From: Porphyrobacter sp.
Lineage (GTDB): Bacteria; Pseudomonadota; Alphaproteobacteria; Sphingomonadales; Sphingomonadaceae
Length of the DNA stretch: 64,000 nt
NCBI GenBank assembly: GCA_017744315.1
Contig: JAGIBN010000003.1
Location: 248,001-312,000 of the forward strand
Direction: 5' to 3'
Shown here: one piece after another, positions 18,959 to 26,700 of the stretch
How the letters are laid out: each line of letters starts with the position of its first letter
Numbering within the stretch: position 1 is the stretch's first letter
Translations under genes and position numbers: made by a program
Notes under the pieces: model-generated
Told to the model about the DNA's origin: nothing
The model's input: only the letters and a program-made list of their open reading frames with translations
Database searches by the model: none

Positions 18959-20547
18959 GCAGCCTTGCGGCTCTTATCGGCAATCCGTTGCGGCACGTCA
19001 CGGACCGATCCCAGAGCCGCTGCCTGGTCCTCGCTTGCCGGACGGCGTGTGGAGGCTTCGGGTAGTACCTTCTCTGCGCCTTCGTCGCCCGCCTCGTGAT
19101 ATTCGGCGTCCTCGTTGACGCACCAGGTATCGTAGATCCGTTCACCGGCGAGAATGTTCTCGACCGTCAGCATGGCCGTCATCATCGCATGATCCTGGTT
19201 GTTGTACCGGTGCATGCCGTTGCGGCCGACGAGATGCAGCGTGGGGTGCTTCTCCTCGAGCTCCACCCGCATCGCCTCAACGTTGGCTGCATAAGTCTCG
19301 TCATAGACGGGATAGGCCTTCTCCTGGCGGACGACTGCTCCGCCGATGACCTTTTCCGGGGCGACTAGGCCGAGGAGGGCCATCTCCCGCTTGGCGAGTT
19401 CGATCAGCTTTGCATCGCTCATCGACCACAGGCCGTCGCCCTCAAAGCAGAAGTACTCGAGCCCGACGCAAGCGACGCTCTCGTCGGGTACCATTTCCGG
19501 CGACCATGAGCGGAAGTTCTGCACCCGGCCGACCTGCACCTTGCTGTCGTGGATGTAGATCCAGTTATCGGGAAACAGGTCATCCGAGCGGATCATCAAA
19601 GCTACCGTGAGGAAGTCGCGGTACTTGAGATTGCTCGCCTTGATCGTGCTTTCCGGCAACGGATGGAGACGTGCCGCCAGTTCGCGCATCGGCGCGGAGC
19701 TGATGGCATGCGCAGCGCGGATCACGAGTTCGCCATCGGGCCCCTTGGCCGTCAGGCGCCAGCCCCCCTGGCCGTCGCTGTGAAGCTGCTTGAGCGAATG
19801 GGCCATGAAGACCTGCCCGCCACGTTCAACGATGCGATCGCGCGCGGCATCCCACATCATGCCGGGGCCGAGGCGAGGATAGCGAAAAGTCTCGAGCAGC
19901 GTCTTCACCGCTTGACCATCGTTCGGACGCTTGTTGAGGCCGAGCGAGCGCTTGAGCCCGTCAGTGACCGCGCCCCACAGGCTGAGGCCCTTGATACGCT
20001 GGGCAGCCCAGTCGGCGCTCATCTGGTCGCAGGGCATACCCCACACCTTCTCGGTGTAGGTCTTGAAAAATATCGAATAGAGCTTCTTGCCGAACTGGTT
20101 GCTCGTCCAGTCCTCGAAGCTGCGCACATCCTTGATCGGAAACAGCTTGGCCCAGCCGTAGCTGAGCATGCAGGCCGCGGAACGCAGAATCCCAAGGTTC
20201 CGCAACGCTTCGAACGCGCGCAGCGGGTAGGAGTAGAATTTGCCCTCGTAATAGATGCGGCTCATCCGCGGACGCTGGATGAAGTCATCCGGCAGGATCT
20301 CGTTCCACAGGTCGACCACGGCCTGGCTCTTCGAGAAGAAGCGATGGCCGCCGATATCGAAGCGGTAGCCTTCGTGCTCGACCGTGCGGCTGATGCCGCC
20401 GACGTAGGTGTCATCCTTCTCGATGATCGCGACCGACTTGCCTGCCTTGGACAACAGATAGCCTGCGGTGAGGCCGGCTGGACCGGCCCCCACGATAACC
20501 ACATCGACCCCAATTTCACTACCCGCGGGTACGTTTGAATCGCTCAT
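18955..20547 (-). CDS. NAD(P)/FAD-dependent protein, UDP-galactopyranose-mutase-like
   Basis: A 530-residue flavoprotein. The FAD motif VVIVGAGPAGLTAGYLL starts at residue 16; GGISRTVEHEGYRFDIGGHRFF and the C-terminal HLVGRNGMHRYNNQDHAM are shared with UDP-galactopyranose mutases and related sugar-active flavoenzymes. It probably acts on a nucleotide- or lipid-linked sugar. The start at 20547 (MSDSN) is where homology begins; the frame extends 153 codons further upstream but only in the shadow of the PilZ gene. First gene of the GtrA/GT-C cassette. Confidence 0.85.
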   Translation of the reverse strand: MSDSNVPAGSEIGVDVVIVGAGPAGLTAGYLLSKAGKSVAIIEKDDTYVGGISRTVEHEGYRFDIGGHRFFSKSQAVVDLWNEILPDDFIQRPRMSRIYYEGKFYSYPLRAFEALRNLGILRSAACMLSYGWAKLFPIKDVRSFEDWTSNQFGKKLYSIFFKTYTEKVWGMPCDQMSADWAAQRIKGLSLWGAVTDGLKRSLGLNKRPNDGQAVKTLLETFRYPRLGPGMMWDAARDRIVERGGQVFMAHSLKQLHSDGQGGWRLTAKGPDGELVIRAAHAISSAPMRELAARLHPLPESTIKASNLKYRDFLTVALMIRSDDLFPDNWIYIHDSKVQVGRVQNFRSWSPEMVPDESVACVGLEYFCFEGDGLWSMSDAKLIELAKREMALLGLVAPEKVIGGAVVRQEKAYPVYDETYAANVEAMRVELEEKHPTLHLVGRNGMHRYNNQDHAMMTAMLTVENILAGERIYDTWCVNEDAEYHEAGDEGAEKVLPEASTRRPASEDQAAALGSVRDVPQRIADKSRKAA

Positions 20548-20621
20548 CAATTCCCCCGGTCTCTGGCATCGCCGGGAGTGAAGGAAATTGGTTATGGGAC
20601 GGTTAACGGATGCCGCGCGAC

Positions 20622-21260
20622 CTAGGTGGGGGACTTCTGGTTCTGCTGCACATCGAAAGCGATGCGCGCCAGTTCTTCGAACTGCAGGTTGTTCTCGAAG
20701 CTGAGCCCATAAGTCTCGCCGCGGCGCCAGCGGACCTTCGCCGCCAGCTCCGGAAACCCCTCGGCCTCGATACGGATACGCTGGACCAGCGAGAGCCTCT
20801 CCGGAGTGATGATCCGGCCGCCCTGCTGGGACAGGTTGCACAAGGTCGCATTGACCTCCCGTTCGCCGAACCGCACCACGCAGGGCAGGCTGATGTTCAT
20901 GCGCACGGCCCGTTTGGCAAAACGGCTGGGGGATTCGACGATTCGCTCGAGATCGGCGGGGTTTTCGAAGCGAAAGCCAGCCTTCCCCTCTTCCTCCCAC
21001 ACGCACAGCAGGGGATAGCGATCACCGTTCTGCAGTTCGAGCGTCAACGGAGCGTCTGTCGGCAAGGGGTGAAACAGCCGGACACTTACGCCGCCTTCGG
21101 ACGCATCGCGCACTACGCACAGGTATTCACCCTCGGAGCTGACAAGCTTCGCGGCGCGAATAAGCAGCCTCAGGCGTGGGGCGCCCCGCTGCTCGGCAAA
21201 TTCGCTGCTCGCATCTTCGGTAACGGAAGCGATCACGTCCTGCCGCGCGGCCTTGTTCAT
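20622..21260 (-). CDS. PilZ domain protein, two PilZ modules
   Basis: A 212-residue protein built from two PilZ-like barrels. The first has RGAPRLRLLIRAAKL and VVRDASEGGVSVRL; the second has AKRAVRMNISLPCVV and LCNLSQQGGRII. The RxxxR plus D/NxSxxG pattern that binds cyclic-di-GMP is recognisable, more convincing in the first module (RGAPR, DASEGG) than in the second (NLSQQG). I chose the ATG at 21260 because GGTGGAG lies five bases upstream; two earlier in-frame ATGs lack such sites. It may link c-di-GMP to envelope glycan work next door, but the 74-base gap to that operon leaves this open. Confidence 0.82.
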   Translation of the reverse strand: MNKAARQDVIASVTEDASSEFAEQRGAPRLRLLIRAAKLVSSEGEYLCVVRDASEGGVSVRLFHPLPTDAPLTLELQNGDRYPLLCVWEEEGKAGFRFENPADLERIVESPSRFAKRAVRMNISLPCVVRFGEREVNATLCNLSQQGGRIITPERLSLVQRIRIEAEGFPELAAKVRWRRGETYGLSFENNLQFEELARIAFDVQQNQKSPT

Positions 21261-21590
21261 ACTCGCTCCACCTTCACCATCAGACGCCTCGGTGTCGATC
21301 CATGGCTTTGATTTTGCGGTATTTAACGGCATGGGAGTTTCCGAATGGCTAACAAGCTTGAGGTCAGCACAAGCCATAACCTACCGGAAGCAAAGCCTTC
21401 CTTGGCGCGCGACTAAGGACAACTGCGGATAGGACCGGAAACAAAGCCGGTAATGTGGCAGCGGCGCGGCCGATGGTGCGCATGACTTCGAACCCGAAGC
21501 GGTTCGCAAGGCCGACCGGCCGTCCGAGCTTATGCGAGGGAAGCCAAGGTCGCGGATGCGACCGCCCGGCGCCTGAGGGGAAAAGAGAAA
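21261..21590. other. Non-coding stretch between PilZ gene and tRNA-Leu
   Basis: No credible gene is present. It should carry the PilZ promoter (reading left) and the 3' trailer of the tRNA. Two small perfect hairpins are visible: ACCGG/CCGGT around 21434-21451 and GGTCGC/GCGACC around 21547-21562. Neither has a T-run of terminator type. Confidence 0.5.
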
Positions 21591-21675
21591 TGGTGCGGGT
21601 GGCCGGACTCGAACCGGCACGAGCAAAGCTCAGGGGATTTTAAGTCCCCGGCGTCTACCATTCCGCCACACCCGC
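21591..21675 (-). tRNA. tRNA-Leu (anticodon UAA)
   Basis: On the - strand the acceptor GCGGGTG (21675-21669) pairs with CACCCGC followed by discriminator A and an encoded CCA (21593-21591). The anticodon arm is GGGGA-CTTAAAA-TCCCC, giving anticodon UAA, which reads UUA and UUG. A long variable arm (class II) and the TpsiC arm GGTTCGAGTCC are present. The 85-base length including CCA is right for tRNA-Leu. It lies exactly at the left edge of the accessory catabolic block. Confidence 0.97.
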
Positions 21676-21709
21676 AACCGATTTGCCGACTAGCGGTCGC
21701 TGGCGGTTC

Positions 21710-22831
21710 TTACCAGTAGCGCTTGCTCGCTATCGCCGCGCCTTCCGCGAGGGCAGCCAGTTTCGCCCATACAACCTCGGCATCGAGATTGCCGCTGCCC
21801 GCGTGAACCGAGAAACCGCAGTCCACCCCGGCCATGACCCGCTCGCGCCCGAGCACGTCGGCATAACGACCGATTCGCTGCGCGATCAGCTCCGGGTGCT
21901 CGACGTAAGGACTCTGCGGCTCGATCATTCCGGGGCAGAGCACCTTGCCGTCAGGTAACGGATGCGATTCGAAGTAGGCGAACTCGTGAGCGTGGCGCGG
22001 GTTGGCGCCTTCGAGCAGCACGGTCTGCGGCTTGGCGCTCCAGACGATGTCGGCAATGTCGGCGAGATCGACGTCGCACGTGTGCGGACCCGGGTAATTG
22101 CCCCAACACAAGTGCATGCGGAGCTGCTCGGCCGGGATATTGCGCAGCGCGTGGTTGAGCGCCGCGACGTTCATGCCGATGCGTTTGCGAAAATCCTCTG
22201 TCGAAAGTTCGGTGAACTGCACATGGCGACCCATGGCGAGGTCGGGGCAATCGACCTGCAGGGTGATACCCGCCGCCGCGATGGTTTCGTATTCGTGGCG
22301 CAGGCCCTCGGCCAAGGCGAAGACGTATTCCTCGTCGCTGGCGTAGAACTGGTTCGGGAAGAACAGCGCGGTCACGCCGGGAGAAGCCGCGGACATGAAG
22401 GTTTCGTGCCCGCCAGCAAGCCGGATGAGCCGCTCCGCGTCCTCGCGCGGAGCGTCCATGTCGATGACCTCGATGGCCGAGGTGCAGGCCGGGGCGCTAC
22501 GACGCGACCGTCCGGTATCGCCGAAGACTCGCGCCTTGGCGCCGGGGAACTGCTCAAGGTCCTCGAACTCATAGCTGCCCGCCTCGCCGCCGAATCCCGA
22601 CAAGCGGTGCTTGATGTAGGTGGCGTAGCTCGGCTTCGACATTTCGCCGTCGCCGATCACGCTGATGCTCGCCTGCTTCTGCCGGTCGAGGACATAGGCC
22701 GTCGCCCGGTCGATCGCCTCGTCGAGCGCGGCTTCGTCCACCGCCTCGCCGCCCTCGCGCGCGAACATCAGGTCGAGCAGGTAATCCGGTCGCGGCAGGC
22801 TGCCGGTGTGGGAGGTCTTGAAACCGCTCAC
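21710..22831 (-). CDS. Core-MetE-like methyltransferase, copy 1
   Basis: A 373-residue protein related to the C-terminal catalytic half of cobalamin-independent methionine synthase. Putative zinc ligands are the His-x-Cys pair in HLCWGNYPGPHTC and the Cys in MAGVDCGFSVH; QVDCPDLAMGRH is the matching substrate region. It lacks the N-terminal MetE half (full MetE is about 750 residues), so folate use is uncertain; relatives include epoxyalkane:coenzyme M transferase and archaeal-type MetE. It overlaps the second copy by four bases. Likely a thiol alkyl-transferase; acceptor unknown. Confidence 0.85.
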   Translation of the reverse strand: MSGFKTSHTGSLPRPDYLLDLMFAREGGEAVDEAALDEAIDRATAYVLDRQKQASISVIGDGEMSKPSYATYIKHRLSGFGGEAGSYEFEDLEQFPGAKARVFGDTGRSRRSAPACTSAIEVIDMDAPREDAERLIRLAGGHETFMSAASPGVTALFFPNQFYASDEEYVFALAEGLRHEYETIAAAGITLQVDCPDLAMGRHVQFTELSTEDFRKRIGMNVAALNHALRNIPAEQLRMHLCWGNYPGPHTCDVDLADIADIVWSAKPQTVLLEGANPRHAHEFAYFESHPLPDGKVLCPGMIEPQSPYVEHPELIAQRIGRYADVLGRERVMAGVDCGFSVHAGSGNLDAEVVWAKLAALAEGAAIASKRYW

Positions 22832-23865
22832 GCCAGCTCTTCACGCACGATACGGGCGCCATCGGCCATGGCCTTCATCTTGCCGAAGGCCACCTCACGC
22901 GGGAGGTACTTGAGACCGCAGTCGGGGGCGACGATGACCTTTTCTGCCGGCACATGCGGCAGGGCTCGGCGGATACGGGCGGCGACCACCTCAGGCGTCT
23001 CCACCTCGTGCGACGACAAGTCGAGCACGCCAAGGATAATGGTCTTGCCAGGCAAGGTCTCCAGCACCGCCGTGTCGAGGTTCGACTGCGCGGTCTCGAT
23101 CGAGATCTGCTTCACCCCGCTGCCGCCCAGTTCGGGCAGGAAGCTGTAGCCCTCAGGCCGCTCGTGGATCAGGTGGGCATAGCCGAAGCAGATGTGCAGG
23201 GCCGTGGTCCCCTCGACGCCCTCAAGAGCCCTGGAGAGCGCCTTCAGGCCAAACTGGCGTGCCTTCTCCGGCCGGGCCTGCATGTAGGGCTCGTCCAGCT
23301 GCACCACGTCCGCGCCGGCGGCGAACAGGTCCTTGATCTCCTCATTGACCGCGCCCGCATAGGCCAAGGCCAACGCCTCCGGGTCGCCGTAGTAATCGTC
23401 TTGCGCCTGCTGGCTCATGGTGAACGGGCCGGGCACGGTGATCTTGATCTTCTTGTCCGGACTGGCGTGCTCGCGCAGGAACTTCACGTCGCGTACCTGC
23501 ACCGCATGGCGGCGCTTGATGTCGCCAACCACGCGAGGCACCGGCACCGGCTCTCCGCTGCGGTCGAGCGCGGTGCCGTGGTTGTCCATGTCGACCCCGT
23601 CGAGCGCCGTTGCGAAGCGGTTCGAATAGCTCTCGCGCCGCATCTCGCCGTCGGTGACGATATCGAGACCTGCGCGCTCCTGCTCGGCAATCGCCATGAT
23701 CGTGGCATCGTCCCACGCCTGGTCGAGCCATTGCTCGGGCACGCGCCAGAGTTCCTTCTGCCGTGTACGCGGCGGGAAACGGCCCGCCAGTTTCTCACGG
23801 TCGATCAGCCATTCGGGCTGGGCATAGGAGCCGACCAGCGAGGTCGGGAAAAGGGGAAGCGACAT
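22828..23865 (-). CDS. Core-MetE-like methyltransferase, copy 2
   Basis: A 345-residue paralogue of the next gene downstream. It opens with LFPTSLVGSYAQPEWLIDRE, the typical first strand of this family, and has the putative zinc residues HICFGYAHL and IVAPDCGLKYLPRE. VQLDEPYMQARP is the conserved barrel strand with the acidic residue. The two copies are clearly diverged and probably have distinct roles, perhaps as a heteromeric pair, since the second starts inside the stop of the first (ATGA). A REP-like palindrome lies between this gene's start and the upstream VOC gene. Confidence 0.85.
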   Translation of the reverse strand: MSLPLFPTSLVGSYAQPEWLIDREKLAGRFPPRTRQKELWRVPEQWLDQAWDDATIMAIAEQERAGLDIVTDGEMRRESYSNRFATALDGVDMDNHGTALDRSGEPVPVPRVVGDIKRRHAVQVRDVKFLREHASPDKKIKITVPGPFTMSQQAQDDYYGDPEALALAYAGAVNEEIKDLFAAGADVVQLDEPYMQARPEKARQFGLKALSRALEGVEGTTALHICFGYAHLIHERPEGYSFLPELGGSGVKQISIETAQSNLDTAVLETLPGKTIILGVLDLSSHEVETPEVVAARIRRALPHVPAEKVIVAPDCGLKYLPREVAFGKMKAMADGARIVREELA

Positions 23866-23882
23866 TCGATATCCTCTCGCTT

Positions 23883-23973
23883 CGTCATTGCGAGGGGCCG
23901 GCGGCTCCGAGGCAATCCAGGGCAGCGCTGAACCGCACTGGATCGCTTCGTCGCTACGCTCCTCGCGATGACG
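23883..23973. repeat. REP-like palindromic element
   Basis: Nested inverted repeat: outer arms CGTCATTGCGAGG (23883-23895) and CCTCGCGATGACG (23961-23973), inner arms GAGGCAATCCAG (23909-23920) and CTGGATCGCTTC (23938-23949). This CGTCATTGCGAG ... GCAATCCAG pattern is the widespread intergenic palindrome I know from many alphaproteobacterial and other genomes. Only one copy was noticed in the window. It may act as an mRNA 3' stabiliser between the VOC gene and the MetE-like pair. Confidence 0.8.
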
Positions 23974-23994
23974 AGGGTTCTGTTGTCTTGAGGG

Positions 23995-24537
23995 TTAGGC
24001 CGCTTCTTCGTGGCGGAATTCGTTGTTGGTCGAATGGTCGCCACCCAGCCAGCGCTTGAGTTCGGCGTGCGCGATCGAGCGGCGATAATCGTCGCCCTCT
24101 TCAGCGCGCGGATCGTCGCAAGTGAACTCCACCGTCATGCCGTTGGGATCGACCACATAGACCGAGCGGCAATAGCCGTGTTCGAGTATATAAGTGTTGG
24201 GCGGCTGAATCCCGGCCTTCTGGATACGCTCTTCAAGCGCGGCCTGGGTTTCCTTGTCGACATTGAGCGCGAGGTGGATGAACGGCGTCTCCGGAATTTC
24301 CGGCCCGAACAACGCTTGGTCCTCAGGATCGGCGAACTGGAAGAACGCCAGCGCCCCGCCGTCGCCGATGCCGAAGAAGCAATGGCAGTAGGTGCGGTCC
24401 TTGCCGAACAGGAAGTCCTTCTCGCACCAGGTGGCGGTAAGCGGCAGGCCGAGCACGTCCTCGTAGAAGGCGCGCGTGGCTTCGAGGTCCTTGGTCACAT
24501 AGGCCGTGTGGTGCAGCCGGCTCGGCAACTTGGTCAT
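23995..24537 (-). CDS. VOC family (glyoxalase/extradiol dioxygenase-like) protein
   Basis: A 180-residue vicinal-oxygen-chelate protein. Two beta-alpha-beta-beta-beta modules are recognisable with metal ligand candidates His in RLHHTAYVTKDLEATRAFY, His in PFIHLALNV and Glu in MTVEFTCDD. That arrangement suits a divalent-metal enzyme: glyoxalase-like lyase, epimerase or extradiol-type dioxygenase. The ATG at 24537 is where the fold begins; 25 extra upstream codons look non-coding. Likely part of the surrounding catabolic block. Confidence 0.8.
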   Translation of the reverse strand: MTKLPSRLHHTAYVTKDLEATRAFYEDVLGLPLTATWCEKDFLFGKDRTYCHCFFGIGDGGALAFFQFADPEDQALFGPEIPETPFIHLALNVDKETQAALEERIQKAGIQPPNTYILEHGYCRSVYVVDPNGMTVEFTCDDPRAEEGDDYRRSIAHAELKRWLGGDHSTNNEFRHEEAA

Positions 24538-24639
24538 CGCTGTTCTCCCCTCGCGGCGAGTCTTTTCCCGCCCGCTTTGTTCGCAATCTAACAAACCGCG
24601 GCGCAGGTGCAATTATTTCAGGCGTAGAGCCGGATCGTC

Positions 24640-25764
24640 CTACTTCCTACCTAGGACGTCTTCGTTATCGGCACCAAGCTCCGGAGGCGGGATCACGCTG
24701 TCCTCGATCTCGCCATCGAAGCGCACCGGGAAGCGGACGGTGCGGAACTTGCCCCTCGCGCCTTCGCCCTCGACCACCAGCTTGTGGTGCTGGGCCAGCT
24801 CGCCCTCGACCACTTCCTTGGACGTGTAGACCGGCGAATGCGGCACTTCGAGCGCGGCTAGCCGCTCCTCCCAATACGGGCGGGGCTGCTGAGCGAAGAT
24901 CGGGGCGAGAAATTCGACCACGTTCTCGTAGTTGGCGATGCGCGCCGGGCGGCTTTCGAACTCGGGCCGCTGGAGCATGTCGGGCTGGCCGACGGCTTCT
25001 GCCAGGTTCTCCCAGAACTTGGGCGGGCTCGACATGTGCAGCGCGATCCAGCCGCCGTCGGCGCACTGGAACACGTAGCTCTGCGAGACATGCGGCCGCG
25101 ACCATGGGCCCATGACCTCGTCGACCGACAGGTAATGGGTGAAATCGTCGAGGTTGAAGTGGCTCATAGCCTCGAACATCGAAGTTTCGACCAGCCGCCC
25201 CTTGCCGGTCTTCTCCCGCTCGTAGAGCGCCGCCAGCACGCCATAGGCCGCGTAGAAGCCCGTCACCGCATCGCCGATCGCCGGACCGACCACGCGCGGA
25301 TTGGCCGGGTTGACCAGCAGGCGCAGGAATCCGGTACTGGCCTGGGAGACCGTATCGAACGCCGGACGGTCCTTCCATGGGCCGTCGTTGCCGAAACCCG
25401 AGATGCCGCAATAGACCAGCCGCGGATTGATCGCCTGCAACCGCGCCGGCCCAACGCCCAGCCGCTCGGCCACTCCGGGGCGGAAGTTCTGGATGAACAC
25501 GTCGGCGGTCTTCACCAGCTCGTCGAACGCAGCGAGGTCAGCCGCTTCCTTGGTGTTGAGCTCGATCGACTTCTTGTTGCGGTTGTAGGTCTGGTAGTGC
25601 GGCGAATAGAGATCGCCCTTGAAGGCACGAAACGGATCGCCGGTGCCCGGCATCTCCACCTTGATCACCTCGGCCCCCAGGTCCGCCAGCAACATGCCCG
25701 CGGCCGGTCCGGTGATGAAAGTGCCCATGTCGAGGACGCGAACGCCCTCCAGCGGCCGTGCCAT
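24640..25764 (-). CDS. CaiB/BaiF family CoA-transferase
   Basis: Class III CoA-transferase, 374 residues, moving CoA between carboxylic acids. Family landmarks: LEGVRVLDMGTFITGPAAGM, LGAEVIKVEMPGTGDPFR, YNRNKKSIELN, and the putative catalytic aspartate in GPAIGDAVTGFYAAYG. I chose the ATG at 25764 with GGAGAG just upstream. It is divergent from a citryl-CoA-lyase-like gene with 67 bases between starts, so the pair could share a regulatory site: CoA loading of an acid here, cleavage of the thioester there. An inverted repeat (CGTCCTA/TAGGACG, 24636-24658) spans its stop. Confidence 0.9.
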   Translation of the reverse strand: MARPLEGVRVLDMGTFITGPAAGMLLADLGAEVIKVEMPGTGDPFRAFKGDLYSPHYQTYNRNKKSIELNTKEAADLAAFDELVKTADVFIQNFRPGVAERLGVGPARLQAINPRLVYCGISGFGNDGPWKDRPAFDTVSQASTGFLRLLVNPANPRVVGPAIGDAVTGFYAAYGVLAALYEREKTGKGRLVETSMFEAMSHFNLDDFTHYLSVDEVMGPWSRPHVSQSYVFQCADGGWIALHMSSPPKFWENLAEAVGQPDMLQRPEFESRPARIANYENVVEFLAPIFAQQPRPYWEERLAALEVPHSPVYTSKEVVEGELAQHHKLVVEGEGARGKFRTVRFPVRFDGEIEDSVIPPPELGADNEDVLGRK

Positions 25765-25831
25765 TCGCCTCTCCTTATCGTGTCGCAACGCGCTATAGGC
25801 AGTGCGAAACGCCATCGGCAAGGAGAGACCC

Positions 25832-26614
25832 ATGCGCATCGGCAAGCAGGACGCGCCCTATTCCGCCATCTGTACCTCGGACGAGGACACGATCACCGTG
25901 CGCGGCCGCGACCTGACCGGAGAGATCATCGGCAAGATGGACTTCACCAGCTACTTCTGGCTGCTGGTCACGGGGCAGGAGCCGAACGAGGACCAGACCT
26001 TCTTCGCCAACGCCATCCTCTGCGCCCTGGCCGAACATGGCCTGGTGCCGAGCGTGGTCGCCGCCCGCATGACTTACGCCGCCGCGCCCGAGGCGCTGCA
26101 GGGCGCGGTCGCGGCCGGACTGTTGGGTTGCGGTAGCGTGGTGCTCGGCAGCGCCGAGGTCGCCGGGCACTTCTACGACGAATGCGTGGCGGACATGCGC
26201 GAGAACGGCGGTACGGCGGAAGACGCGGCCAAGCGCGGCATCGCCCGCCTCCGCGCGGAGAAGAAGCCGATCCCCGGTTTCGGCCATCCGCAACACGCCA
26301 ATGGCGACCCGCGAGCCAACCTGCTGCTCAAGCTCGCCCGCGAGCGCGGCATCGGCGGCCCCCACGTCGCCATGCTCTACGCCATCCGCGACGCGCTGCC
26401 GGGAGCCATCGGCCGCACCTTGCCGATCAACGTCAACGGCCCGATCCCGGCAATCCTGCTCGACCTTGGCTTCCCGCTGTCGGCGCTGAAGGGCATCGGA
26501 CTGCTGTGCCGGACAGCCGGGCTGATCGGACATCTGACCGAGGAGGCCGAACGGCCGATCGGGTTCATCCTGTCGGGAGCGGCGGCGGCCGCAATCCAGT
26601 ACGATGGCGAGTAG
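25832..26614 (+). CDS. Citryl-CoA lyase-like / citrate-synthase-fold protein
   Basis: A 260-residue, short citrate-synthase-fold protein resembling the lyase module of ATP-citrate lyase. The second active-site histidine is clear (GFGHPQHANGDPRA, His152). The region equivalent to the first histidine (LHGG in citrate synthase) reads GSVVLGSA (101-108), and the aspartate position (NVDG in ATP-citrate lyase) reads NVNG (200-203). It probably binds a CoA thioester and cleaves or condenses a C-C bond, but its chemistry may differ from true citrate enzymes. GGAGAG precedes the ATG. Confidence 0.75.
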   Translation: MRIGKQDAPYSAICTSDEDTITVRGRDLTGEIIGKMDFTSYFWLLVTGQEPNEDQTFFANAILCALAEHGLVPSVVAARMTYAAAPEALQGAVAAGLLGCGSVVLGSAEVAGHFYDECVADMRENGGTAEDAAKRGIARLRAEKKPIPGFGHPQHANGDPRANLLLKLARERGIGGPHVAMLYAIRDALPGAIGRTLPINVNGPIPAILLDLGFPLSALKGIGLLCRTAGLIGHLTEEAERPIGFILSGAAAAAIQYDGE

Positions 26615-26700
26615 ATAACGAGCCGTCTGGACAGGAGCACCTTGCCAAGCAGCACTCCACACGCTCAAACTGCCCGAAAGATAAGGGAGAGAGCGCCGCA

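Noticed and set aside
20548..21006. Upstream extension of the UGM-like flavoprotein by 153 codons
   Set aside because: The stretch reads as shadow of the PilZ gene; FAD-fold homology begins right after the ATG at 20547.
21591..21675. tRNA-Leu as integration site for the catabolic block
   Set aside because: The block lies on the 5' side of the tRNA, no integrase or duplicated tRNA 3' end was seen, and composition does not shift obviously.
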